From: Micromonospora cremea | Lineage (GTDB): Bacteria; Actinomycetota; Actinomycetes; Mycobacteriales; Micromonosporaceae | Assembly: GCF_900143515.1 (NCBI RefSeq) | Contig: NZ_FSQT01000001.1 | Location: 1,178,001-1,242,000, forward strand | DNA: 64,000 nt | Reading direction: 5' to 3' | In this document: positions 1 to 9,500 of the stretch, one piece after another | How positions within the stretch are numbered: the stretch's first letter is position 1 | Layout: each line of letters opens with the position of its first letter | The notes under the pieces: generated by a model | Databases searched by the model: none | Told to the model about the DNA's origin: nothing | What the model saw: only the letters and a program-made list of their open reading frames with translations | Position numbers and translations under genes: made by a program

Positions 1-2
1 GC

Positions 3-2105
3 TGGGTGGCCGACGTCGAACAGGTGACGATCGACGCCGAGGGTGAGCCGGGCGCGGTGCGCGACGGCGGCCGGTACCTGGTCACCGGTGGGCTCGGTGG
101 GATCGGCATCACCCTGGCCGAGGACTTCGCCACCCGGGCCCGCGCGCGGCTGGTGCTGCTGGCCCGCTCCGGGCTGCCGGAGCGCGAGCGGTGGGACGAC
201 CACCTCGCCGTGCACGGCGACGATCGCGCGGGTCGGGCGATCGCGGCGATCCGGCGGATGGAGGCCGCCGGCGCCGAGGTGCTGGTGCTCGCCGCGGACG
301 TCACCGACCCGGCCGACCTGCGCCGGGTCCGCGACGCCGCGACGGCCGCGTACGGCGGCATCGACGGCATCGTCCACGCGGCCGGCCTGCCCGGCGGCGG
401 GATGGCCGAGGTCAAGGAGCGGGCTGAGGCCGAACGGGTGCTCGCCCCGAAGCTCGCCGGCACCCTCGCCCTCGCCCAGGTCTTCGGCGACCTGCCCCTG
501 GACTTCGTGGTGCTCTGCTCGTCCATCACCGCGGTGGTCGGCGGCTTCGGGCAGGTGGACTACTGCGCCGCCAACGCCTTCCTGGACGCGCACGCCCGCT
601 CCGGCGCCGGCTGGCGGGCTCCGGTGCTGTCGCAGAACTGGGGCGGCTGGGCCGAGGTGGGCATGGCGGTCGAGACCGCCGCGCCGGCCGGCTTCCGGGC
701 TGCCGGTCGCGACACGGTCACCAGCGCGGTCGACCACCCGGTGCTCACCACGAAGGTCACCGGGCCGGCGGAGACCGTGCTGCACGGCCTGGTCTCCGCC
801 AGCACCCACTGGCTGCTCGACGAGCACCGGATCGGCGGCGTGCCGGTCGTACCGGGCACCGCCCACCTGGAATCGGTGCGGGCCGCGGTGGCCGTTGCGC
901 TGCCCGCTCCCGGGCCGGGCGCGGCGGTGGAGCTGCGCGACGTGGTCTTCCTGGAGCCGTTCGCGGTGCCCGACGGCACCGTCGCCCAGTACCGGGTGGA
1001 GCTGACGCCGGCCGACGACGGCGGCACCGACTTCGCGGTCCGCAGCCTGGCCGATGGCCGACTGCGCACCCACGTGCGCGGCGCGGCCGGTTGGACCGAC
1101 GAGCCGGCCCCGCCGGCTGCCCCGGCCGTCCCGGCCGGCCGCCGGGTGGACGACGACGCCTCCTTCGGCCGGGGCCGAACCAGCATGCTCACCTTCGGGC
1201 CGCGCTGGGCCGCGCTGGGCGAGCACCACCTGGCCGACGGCTCCGAACTGGCGGTGGTCGAGGCACCCGCCGCGGCCGTCGGCGACCTGCCCGCCTGGGG
1301 CCTGCACCCCGCGCTGCTGGACGTGGCGACCGCGTTCGGCCGGGGCCAGGGCAGCGGCACGTACCTGCCGCTGTCGTACGGCCGGATCGTGGTGCGGGGG
1401 CCGCTGCCGGCCCGGTTCACCAGCGAGCTGCGGCACCGGCCCGGCGACACCGACGAGGTCGTCGCCGCCGATCTGTCGCTGCGCGACCCGGACGGCCGGG
1501 AGCTGGTCGCGATCAGCGACTTCGTGCTGCGCCGGGTCGACCAGGGCGCGGTCACCGGCGGTCTGACCGGACCGTCCGGTACGGACGCCGACGCGGTGGC
1601 GCCGACCTCGACCGAGGACATCCGGCCGCTGGACGGCGCGGAGGCGTTCCGCCGTAGCCTCACCGCCGGCCTCGGCGCCCAGGTGGTCATCGCCACCCGG
1701 ACGGTGGACGACATCCGGCGCCGCGCCGGGCGGGTCACCACCGACAACCTCACCGGCGACGACGCGGTCGCCGACCCGGCGGGGCCCCGCAACGGCGACG
1801 GCAGCGCCCAGCCGGGCACCGAACTGGAGATGACCATCGCCCGGGTGTGGCAGGACGGGCTCGGGGTGGCCGAGGTCGACGTCGACGACGACTTCTTCGC
1901 CCTGGGCGGCAACTCCCTGGTCGCGGTGCAACTCATCGCGGCGATGCGCAGGGCGACCGGGGTGCGGCTGCCGATGCGCAGCCTCTTCGAGACGCCCACC
2001 GTGGCCGGGCTGGCCGCCCGGATCGAGGAGCTGCGGGCCGCCACCACCGACGAGCCGGCCACCCCGGCACCGATCCCCGCCATTCCGCGACTGCCCCGCG
2101 CGTGA
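3..2105 (+). CDS. Type I polyketide synthase, C-terminal part (KR-DH-ACP), partial
   Basis: The reading frame is open at the left edge, so this is the 3' end of a larger modular PKS; ketosynthase and acyltransferase domains would lie outside. KR comes first: nucleotide-binding TGGLGGIG near visible residue 28, catalytic Ser in CSSITA and Tyr/Asn in YCAANAF. A dehydratase fold follows, with HRIGGVPVVP fitting the HxxxGxxxxP motif and the helix Asp in HPALLDVA. Next comes a short stretch (QVVIATR) that normally closes a KR, then an ACP with LGGNSL and the pantetheine Ser near visible residue 637. DH after KR is not the usual DH-KR order. The product would be a beta-hydroxy or alpha,beta-unsaturated acyl chain handed to the downstream NRPS. 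The identification as PKS is secure; whether both reductive domains are active is not. Confidence 0.9.
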   Translation, partial: WVADVEQVTIDAEGEPGAVRDGGRYLVTGGLGGIGITLAEDFATRARARLVLLARSGLPERERWDDHLAVHGDDRAGRAIAAIRRMEAAGAEVLVLAADVTDPADLRRVRDAATAAYGGIDGIVHAAGLPGGGMAEVKERAEAERVLAPKLAGTLALAQVFGDLPLDFVVLCSSITAVVGGFGQVDYCAANAFLDAHARSGAGWRAPVLSQNWGGWAEVGMAVETAAPAGFRAAGRDTVTSAVDHPVLTTKVTGPAETVLHGLVSASTHWLLDEHRIGGVPVVPGTAHLESVRAAVAVALPAPGPGAAVELRDVVFLEPFAVPDGTVAQYRVELTPADDGGTDFAVRSLADGRLRTHVRGAAGWTDEPAPPAAPAVPAGRRVDDDASFGRGRTSMLTFGPRWAALGEHHLADGSELAVVEAPAAAVGDLPAWGLHPALLDVATAFGRGQGSGTYLPLSYGRIVVRGPLPARFTSELRHRPGDTDEVVAADLSLRDPDGRELVAISDFVLRRVDQGAVTGGLTGPSGTDADAVAPTSTEDIRPLDGAEAFRRSLTAGLGAQVVIATRTVDDIRRRAGRVTTDNLTGDDAVADPAGPRNGDGSAQPGTELEMTIARVWQDGLGVAEVDVDDDFFALGGNSLVAVQLIAAMRRATGVRLPMRSLFETPTVAGLAARIEELRAATTDEPATPAPIPAIPRLPRA

Positions 2106-2128
2106 CGAGAAATCAGGAGTAGAGAGCC

Positions 2129-3082
2129 ATGAGCGACACGATCGCCACGCTGCCCGTGGTCGTCGAATCCGACGGCCGGGCGCTGACCGAGCTGATCACC
2201 GAGCGCCGCGCCGAGCTGCGCGCCACCTTGGCCGAGCAGGGTGGGCTGCTGTTCCGCGGCTTCGACGTGGGTGGGGTGGACGGCTTCGACCAGGTGGTCC
2301 GGGCGCTGTCCGGTGAGCCACTGACCTACACCGAGCGGTCCTCACCGCGGCACGCCATCAAGGGCCGGGTGTACACCTCGACCGACTACCCGCCGGACGA
2401 GGAGATCTTCCTGCACAACGAGAACTCGTACCAGGCGCGCTGGCCGTTGACGCTGTTCTTCTACTGCATCACCGCGCCGCAGACGCTGGGCGCCACCCCG
2501 CTGGCCGACATCCGGCAGGTCTACCGCGAGATCGACCCGGCGGTACGCGAGGAGTTCGTCCGCCGCCGCTGGATGCTGATGCGCAACTTCCACGAGGACT
2601 TCGGCGCCAGCTGGCAGCACGTGTTCGGCACCGACGACCGGGCCGAGGTCGAGGCGTACGCGGCGGCCAACCGGATCAGTCTGGAGTGGACGGGCCGCGA
2701 CGGGCTGCGTACCCGGGCGGTCCGCGACGCCGTGCGCCACCGGCCCGGCTCGGACACCCCACGCTGGTTCAACCACGCCACCTTCTTCCACGTGAGCAGC
2801 CTGGCCAAGGACCTCCAGGAGGGACTGCTGGCCATGTTCGGCGCCGACGGGTTGCCGTCGAACACCTACTACGGCGACGGCGGCGAGATCCCCGCCGACG
2901 TCATGGACCACCTGCGCGCCGCCTACCGGGCCGCCAGCGTCCGCTTCGACTACCAGCGCGACGACGTGCTGGTGGTCGACAACATGACCGCCGCGCACGG
3001 TCGGGAGCCGTTCACCGGCCCCCGCAGGATCGCCGTCGCGATGGCCGAACCGCACACCCCCGACACCGTTGGAGAGCAGTGA
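2129..3082 (+). CDS. TauD/SyrP-like Fe(II)/2-oxoglutarate dioxygenase (amino acid beta-hydroxylase)
   Basis: A 317-residue TauD-family oxygenase. The iron triad is visible as His96-Asn-Glu98 (HNENSY) and His290 (AAHGREPF), with a following GPRR Arg that would bind 2-oxoglutarate. The H-x-E form of the triad is the one described for AsnO, VioC and related amino acid hydroxylases; SyrP-type enzymes in NRPS clusters are also close. It starts at ATG 2129, nine bases after AGGAG, 23 bp behind the PKS, and its stop overlaps the MbtH start. Placed next to an adenylation domain with an Asn/Asp-like pocket, its likely job is beta-hydroxylation of Asn or Asp, free or carrier-bound. The substrate is inferred from context, not shown by the sequence. 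Confidence 0.85.
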   Translation: MSDTIATLPVVVESDGRALTELITERRAELRATLAEQGGLLFRGFDVGGVDGFDQVVRALSGEPLTYTERSSPRHAIKGRVYTSTDYPPDEEIFLHNENSYQARWPLTLFFYCITAPQTLGATPLADIRQVYREIDPAVREEFVRRRWMLMRNFHEDFGASWQHVFGTDDRAEVEAYAAANRISLEWTGRDGLRTRAVRDAVRHRPGSDTPRWFNHATFFHVSSLAKDLQEGLLAMFGADGLPSNTYYGDGGEIPADVMDHLRAAYRAASVRFDYQRDDVLVVDNMTAAHGREPFTGPRRIAVAMAEPHTPDTVGEQ

Positions 3083-3270
3083 TGGCCGAAACCCGATTCC
3101 TGGTCGTGCGCAACGACGAGGAGCAGTACTCCATCTGGTCGGCCGAGCGGGACCTCCCGGCGGGGTGGCACGACACCGGGTTCGCCGGCACCCGCGAGGA
3201 GTGCCTGGCGCACATCGACACCGCCTGGACCGACATGCGCCCCCGCTCGGTACGCGAGGCGAGCAAGTGA
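3082..3270 (+). CDS. MbtH-like NRPS accessory protein
   Basis: A 62-residue MbtH-family protein. It shows the family pattern: N-x-E-x-Q-Y-S-I-W near residues 11-19, PAGW, an invariant Cys41, and a DMRPRSV tail. Such proteins bind adenylation domains and are often needed for their solubility and activity. The ATG shares its A with the TGA of the dioxygenase gene (ATGA-type overlap), so translation is coupled, and the two NRPS genes follow. The C-terminal lysine codon runs directly into a repeated intergenic sequence. Nothing unusual is seen in the protein itself. Confidence 0.93.
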   Translation: MAETRFLVVRNDEEQYSIWSAERDLPAGWHDTGFAGTREECLAHIDTAWTDMRPRSVREASK

Positions 3271-3378
3271 GCGAGCGTAGCGAGCGAACCAGCAGGCACA
3301 GCAGCGCGGCGCTTGCGCCGCCGCGAAGCGGTGGCGTGAGCGCGAGCAGTGCAGCGAAGCGGAGCCGCGCAGTCGCGA
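3267..3378. repeat. GAGCGAGC/GCGAAGCGG-rich intergenic repeat
   Basis: The 124-bp gap between mbtH and the first NRPS gene is made of short reiterated words: GTGAGCGAGCGTAGCGAGCG at the mbtH stop, then GGCGCTTGCGCC (an inverted repeat), CCGCGAAGCGG, and further GCGAAGCGGA and GTCGCGAACGGA blocks. Recollection, not a search, suggests this composite sequence recurs between genes in Micromonospora and Salinispora genomes. It interrupts an otherwise tightly packed operon, and its last bases supply the GGAAGG ribosome binding site for the next gene. No coding function is likely. Confidence 0.6.
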
Positions 3379-3394
3379 ACGGAAGGCAGCAACG

Positions 3395-6300
3395 ATGACC
3401 AGCGAGTGGACCTTCCCGGCCTCCTTCGCCCAGGAGCGGGTGTGGACGGCCAACCAACTCGATCCCGGCTCGCCGGTCTACAACGTGTCCGCGCCGTGGC
3501 GGTTTCCGGCCGGCCTCACCGCGGCCCAGGCCGTCCAGGTGCTCGCCCAGGTGGTCGCCCGGCACGAGTCGCTCCGCACCCACCTGCGGATCGTCGACGG
3601 TGCTCTGGTGCAGGTCGTCCGTGCCGCCGAGCCGCTGGAGCTGCCCGAGCTGGACCTGACCGGCCTGCCCGCCGACGAGCAGGACCGCCGTCACCGCCAG
3701 ACGATGACCGAGCTGGCCCGTACGCCGATCCCGCTGGACGCCCCGCCACCGTGGCGGGCCCGGCTGGTCCGGTTCGCCGGCGACCGGGTCGGGTTGCAGT
3801 TCGTGGTGCACCACGCGGTCTTCGACAGCCACTCCGCGGTGCTCTTCACCGCCGAGTTGGACGCGTTCGGTCGGGCCGCGCTGACCGGCGCGCCCGCCGA
3901 CGTGCCCGAGCTGCCCATCCAGTACGCCGATTTCGCCGTCTGGCAGCGTGACCAGTTCGCCGGTGACGAGCTGACACGACAGCTCGCCGTCTGGCGCGAC
4001 CGGTTGGCCGGCGCCCCCGCGGTGACCGGCCTGCCGCTGGACCGGCCGCGCCCCGCCCAGCTCGGCTTCGCCGGCGACGAGGTGCGCTTCGACCTTCCCG
4101 ACGGGCTGCTGGACCGGGTCGGGCAGCTCGCCGCCACCACCTCGGCCACCCCGTACATGGTGCTGCTGGCCACGTTCGCCGCACTGCTGTCCAGGATCTC
4201 CGGCGACCCCGAGGTGGTGGTCGGCGTCTCCACCGCCGGCCGGGACACGGCCGAGCTGACCTCGCTGATCGGCATGTTCGTCAACCCGGTCGCGCTGCGG
4301 TGCGACCTGACCGGCGACCCGAGCGTCACCGAGCTGCTCGGCCGGGTCCGCGCCGGCCTGGTGGACGCGATGGAGCACGGTCAGACGCCGTTCCAGCGGA
4401 TCGTCGAGGCGGTCGCCCCGCACCGTGACCCGTCGGTACAGCCGGTGTTCCAGACCGCGCTGAACTTCATCCCGAACTCCGGCCTGGACCCGGTGCCGCT
4501 GGGCACCACCAAGGACGACCTGGCCTTCGACATCACCGCCGGCACCAGCCGACTGGTCTACCGCACCGACCTGTTCGAGCGGGCCACCGCCGAGTCGGTC
4601 GTCGCCCGCTACCTGCGGCTGCTCGCCGCCGCCGTCACCGACCCGGCGACGCGGCTGTCCACGCTGCCCCTGCTCGACGACGCTGAACGCGACGTGCTGC
4701 TCACCTGGACAGGCACCGGCGGTGAGGTGGCCCCGGCCACCCTGGTCGCCGAGGTGGAGCGGCAGGCCGCCGCCACCCCGGCCGCTGTCGCGCTGGTCTG
4801 CGACGGGGTGCACCTGAGCTACGCCGAGCTGGCCGCCCGGGCCAACCGGCTGGCCCGGCTGCTGGTCGACCGCGGCGCCGGCCCGGAGACCCCGGTCGCG
4901 CTGCTGCTGCCCCGCTCGGTGGAGCTGGTGGTGGCCATCCTCGCGGTGCTCAAGGCGGGCGCGGCGTACCTGCCGGTGGACACCGGCTACCCGGCGAACC
5001 GGATCGGCTACCTGTTGGCCGACGCGGAGCCGGCGCTGGTGCTGGCCACCCCGCAGACGGCCGCGCTCGCCCCGACCGACGCGCTGGTGCTCGGCCCGAC
5101 GACCGCCGCCGACCTGGACGACGCCGACCTGACCGACGACGACCGGCGGGCGCCGCTGCGCCCGGAGCATCCCGCGTACCTGCTCTACACCTCCGGCTCC
5201 ACCGGCCGGCCCAAGGGAGTGCTGGTTGAGCACCGCGCGGTCACCGCCTACCTGGCCTGGGCCCGGGACACCTACCCGGGGCTGGCCGGCACCGCGCTGC
5301 TGCACTCGCCGGTCTCGTTCGACCTGACCGTGACCGGGCTGCTCGGCCCGCTCACCGCCGGCGGCACGGTCCGGCTGGCCGGCATCGACACGCCGGCGGC
5401 CCGCGCCGGCGGCCCGCCCACCTTCCTCAAGGTCACCCCCAGCCACCTGCCGCTGCTCGACGACGCGCTGTCGCCCACCACCGACCTGGTGATCGGCGGC
5501 GAGGCGCTGGCCGGTGAGCAACTGGCCGGTTGGCGGGCGACCCACCCCGAGGTGGCCGTGATCAACGAGTACGGCCCGACCGAGGCGACCGTCGGCTGCG
5601 TCGCGGCCCGGATCGCCCCCGGGCAGCCGGTGCCCGCCGGGCCGGTGCCGATCGGCCAGCCCACCTGGACGACCCGGGTCCACCTGCTCGACGCCGCGCT
5701 GACCCCGGTGCCGCCCGGTGTGGTCGGCGAGCTGTACGTCGCCGGGTCGCAACTGGCTCGGGGCTACCTGCGCCGGCCGGCGCTCACCGCCGAGCACTTC
5801 CTGCCCTGCCCGTACGGGCCGGCGGGGGAGCGGATGTACCGCACCGGTGACCTGGCCCGCTGGCGGGCCGACGGGACGCTGGAGTACGTGGGCCGCCGGG
5901 ACAACCAGGTCAAGGTGCGCGGCATGCGGATCGAGCTGGGCGAGATCGAGTCGGTGCTGCGCGCCCGCCCGGACGTGGACGAGGCGGCGGTCGTGGTCCG
6001 CGCCGACACCGGCGAGCCGACGTTGGTCGGCTACCTGGTCGGCCCGGCCGACGAGGCGGCGCTCGCCGCCGACCTGGCCCTTGAGCTGCCCGCGCACCTC
6101 GTGCCGAGCGCGCTCGTCCGGTTGGACGCGCTGCCGCTGACCCCGAACGGCAAGCTGGACATCGCCGCGCTGCCCGCACCCGCCGCCACCACCTCCGACG
6201 ATTTCCTCGCCCCGCGCACCGACGCCGAGGCCCTGGTCGCCGAGGTCTACGCCGAGATCCTCCAACTGGAGAAGGTCGGCGCGCTCGACGACTTCTTCGC

Positions 6301-6511
6301 CCTCGGCGGCAACTCGTTGCGGGGCATGCGGGCGATGGCCCGTATCCGCGCCGAGGTGGACGTGGAGTTGCCGATGCGGGCGTTGTTCAGCAGCCCGGTG
6401 GTGGCGGACCTGGCCGCCCAGATCGAGCAGCGGATCGCCGCCGAGTTCGACGAGCTCTCCGAAACCGAGGTCGCCGCGCTGCTCGCGGCGGAGAAGGACA
6501 CCCCGACATGA
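3395..6511 (+). CDS. NRPS module C-A-PCP, predicted Asn (or Asp)
   Basis: A complete 1038-residue elongation module. The condensation domain (about 5-430) has His139-His140 in HHAVFDS, so the usual final Gly of HHxxxDG is Ser145. The adenylation domain (about 455-920) has the A3 loop [11 protein letters not shown] and A10 NGKLD. Reading the specificity pocket by eye from FDLTVTG, FLKVTPS, VIGGEA and [13 protein letters not shown] gives D-L-T-K-V/I-G-E-V-G-K, close to remembered Asn codes (and to Asp codes). The PCP has LGGNSL with Ser974. It starts at ATG 3395 after GGAAGG, and its stop overlaps the next gene by four bases. It should accept the polyketide acyl chain from the upstream ACP and attach it to Asn, probably beta-hydroxylated by the neighbouring oxygenase. 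Confidence 0.93.
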   Translation: MTSEWTFPASFAQERVWTANQLDPGSPVYNVSAPWRFPAGLTAAQAVQVLAQVVARHESLRTHLRIVDGALVQVVRAAEPLELPELDLTGLPADEQDRRHRQTMTELARTPIPLDAPPPWRARLVRFAGDRVGLQFVVHHAVFDSHSAVLFTAELDAFGRAALTGAPADVPELPIQYADFAVWQRDQFAGDELTRQLAVWRDRLAGAPAVTGLPLDRPRPAQLGFAGDEVRFDLPDGLLDRVGQLAATTSATPYMVLLATFAALLSRISGDPEVVVGVSTAGRDTAELTSLIGMFVNPVALRCDLTGDPSVTELLGRVRAGLVDAMEHGQTPFQRIVEAVAPHRDPSVQPVFQTALNFIPNSGLDPVPLGTTKDDLAFDITAGTSRLVYRTDLFERATAESVVARYLRLLAAAVTDPATRLSTLPLLDDAERDVLLTWTGTGGEVAPATLVAEVERQAAATPAAVALVCDGVHLSYAELAARANRLARLLVDRGAGPETPVALLLPRSVELVVAILAVLKAGAAYLPVDTGYPANRIGYLLADAEPALVLATPQTAALAPTDALVLGPTTAADLDDADLTDDDRRAPLRPEHPAYLLYTSGSTGRPKGVLVEHRAVTAYLAWARDTYPGLAGTALLHSPVSFDLTVTGLLGPLTAGGTVRLAGIDTPAARAGGPPTFLKVTPSHLPLLDDALSPTTDLVIGGEALAGEQLAGWRATHPEVAVINEYGPTEATVGCVAARIAPGQPVPAGPVPIGQPTWTTRVHLLDAALTPVPPGVVGELYVAGSQLARGYLRRPALTAEHFLPCPYGPAGERMYRTGDLARWRADGTLEYVGRRDNQVKVRGMRIELGEIESVLRARPDVDEAAVVVRADTGEPTLVGYLVGPADEAALAADLALELPAHLVPSALVRLDALPLTPNGKLDIAALPAPAATTSDDFLAPRTDAEALVAEVYAEILQLEKVGALDDFFALGGNSLRGMRAMARIRAEVDVELPMRALFSSPVVADLAAQIEQRIAAEFDELSETEVAALLAAEKDTPT

Positions 6512-9500
6512 CCGACGTGAAGGACCCGGCCCGCGACGCCGCCCGACAGGCCCTGATCGCCCAGCGGCTGCGCCGACGGTCGGGCGGCACCCCGGCCGCG
6601 CGGATCACCCCCCGCCCGCCGGACGCCGAGGTGCCGCTGTCGTACGCCCAGGAGCGGGTCTGGTTCATGGATCAGCTCGCCCCCGGCGAGCCGGCGTACC
6701 ACATCGCGGTGCCGCTGCGGGTGCGTGGCCCGCTCGATGTCGCGGCGCTGCGCCGCGCGCTGGCCGACCTGACCCGGCGGCACGAGTCGCTGCGCACGCG
6801 GTACCCGGCCGACTCCGACGGGCGGCCCACGGTGGTGCTCGACGACGCGGTCGAGGTGCCGCTGACCGTGGTCGACGCCGCCGACGAGGCCGCCGCGCGG
6901 GCGCTGGTCGACGAGGCCGCCGCCGAGCCGTTCGACCTGGCCAACGGGCCGCTGCTGCGCGCCCTGCTGATCCGCCTGGCACCGACCGAGCACGTGCTCT
7001 TGCTCGGCCAGCACCACATCGTCGGCGACGGCTGGTCGGTGGACGTGCTGCTGCGTGACCTGATCGCCCGCTACCGCGACGGGGAGCTGCCCGTCCTGCC
7101 GGTGCAGTACGGCGACTTCGCCGTCTGGGAGGCGCGGGAGCTGGCCGGGCCGAGCGCCCGCCGGCATCTGGACTGGTGGAAGGGGCGGCTGGCCGGGGTC
7201 ACGCCGCTGGAGCTTCCGCTGGACCTGCCCCGGCCGGCCACCCAGACCTACCGGGGTGACTTCGTCGAGTTCACTCTCGACCGAGCCGGCACCGAGGGGC
7301 TGGCCGCGCTGACCCGCTCGTACGGCGGCACGCTGTTCATGACGCTGCTCGCCGCGTACCAGGTGTTCCTGGCCCGGCACGCCGGGCAGGACGACTTCGC
7401 GGTGGGCGCGTCGGTGGCCGGCCGGTCCGCGCCGGAGCTGGAGAACGTGGTCGGCATGTTCGTCAACATGCTGCCGATGCGGGCCGAGCTGACCGGCGAC
7501 CCGACCTTCGGCGAGCTGCTGGAGCGGACCCGGCGCGCGGTGCTGGACGGGCTGGAGCACGCCGAGGTGCCGTTCGCCCGGGTGGTGCACGAGCTGGGGC
7601 TGCCGCGCGACGTCAGCCGCTCACCGGTGTTCCAGGCGATGTTCGTGTTGCAGAACTACGAGATGGGCCGGTTCGCCGGGGTTGCCGACGACGCCGGGGT
7701 CGGCTTCGAGTGGCATCCGATGGAGCTGCGCGCCACCCGCTTCGACTTCGAGTTGCACGCCGTCGAGACCGGCGACGGACTCTGGGGCAAGCTGGTCTTC
7801 AACACGGACCTGTTCACCCGGGACACCGTCGAGCGGATGGCGCACCGGCTGACCACCCTGCTGCGCGCCGTGGTCGCCGCCCCGGACCTGCCGGTCTCCG
7901 CGCTGGACCTGCTCGCCCCGGCCGAGCGGGAGCTGCTGGCCGGGTGGAACGACACGGCCGGCGACCTCCCCCGGCAGCAGACCCTGCACGCCCCGATCGA
8001 GGAGCGGGCCGCCCGTACGCCGGAAGCGGTGGCGCTGAGGTGCGCCGGCCGCTCGGTGACGTACGCCGAGCTGAACGCGGCGGCGAACCGCGTGGCGCAC
8101 CGGCTGCGCGCTGCCGGGGTGGGTCCGGAGACCCTGGTCGGGGTCTGCGCGGAACGTTCGGTGGAGCTGGTGGCCGGCCTGCTCGGCGTGCTCAAGGCCG
8201 GCGGCGCCCACCTTCCGCTGGACCCGGAGTACCCGGCGGACCGGCTGGCCTTCATGGTCACCGACGCCGCGGCGCCGGTGGTGCTGGTGCAGGAGCACCT
8301 GCGCGACGTGCTGCCGGCGACCGACGCGAGCGTGCTCGTCCTGAACGACGAGTCGGTCTGGTCCGACCAGCCGACGACCGACCCGACGCCGACGGCCGGC
8401 CCGGCCAACCTGGCGTACGTCATCTACACCTCCGGCTCCACCGGCCGGCCCAAGGGCGTGCCGAACACCCACCGGGGCATCGTCAACCGCCTCGACTGGA
8501 TGCAGCGCACCTACCGGCTCGGCGCCGACGACGCGGTGTTGCAGAAGACCCCGGCCAGCTTCGACGTCTCGGTCTGGGAGTTCTTCTGGCCGCTGCGTGC
8601 GGGCGCCCGGCTGGTGCTGGCCGAGCCGGGCGGTCACAAGGACGCCGGCTACCTGCGCGACCTGCTGATCTCCGAGCGGGTCACCACCGCCCACTTCGTA
8701 CCGTCCATGCTCACCGTCTTCCTCGCCGAGGACGGCGTCGAGGCGGCCACCGCGCTGCGCCGGGTGATCTGCAGCGGCGAGGAGTTGCCGCTCGCCGCTG
8801 CCCGGGACTTCACCGCCCGGCTGCCCGGCTGCGGCCTGCACAACCTGTACGGCCCGACCGAGGCGGCGATCGACGTCAGCGCCTGGACGTGCGACCCGGC
8901 GCTGCTGGCGGAGCTGACCAGCGTGCCGATCGGCGCGCCGATCAGCAACCTGACGCTGCACGTGCTGGACGCCCGGGGCAACCGGTGCCCGGTCGGCGTC
9001 GCCGGTGAGCTGCACATCGGCGGCGTCGGGCTGGCCCGGGGCTACCATCGCCGGCCGGCGCTGACCGCGGAGCGGTTCGTGCCGGACCCGTTCGCCGCCG
9101 AGCCGGGCGCGCGGCTGTACCGCACCGGCGACCTGGCCCGCTGGCGCGGCTCGCCGGGCGGGTCGCCGGGCGGGGTGCTGGAGTTCCTCGGGCGGATCGA
9201 CCACCAGGTCAAGCTGCGCGGGCTGCGCATCGAGCTGGGCGAGATCGAGAGCGCGCTGCGCGCCCAGCACGGGGTGACCGAGGCGGTGGTCCTGGTCCGC
9301 GAGGACAGCCCCGGCGACAAGCGGCTCACCGGGTACCTGGTCGGCGCGGCCGAGCACGACGCGGTCAAGGCGGCGCTGAAGGAGACCCTGCCGGAGTACA
9401 TGGTGCCGGCGGCGTTCGTCACCCTGGACGCCCTGCCGCTGACCCCGAACGGCAAGCTGGACCGCAGGGCGCTGCCCGCGCCGGTGGTCACCCGCGCCGC

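Noticed and set aside
2342..6265. A 1307-codon open frame on the minus strand opposite the oxygenase and first NRPS gene.
   Set aside because: Its sequence is low-complexity Arg/Gly/Val/Gln, has no family motif, and mirrors well-supported genes on the plus strand. It is an effect of very high GC.
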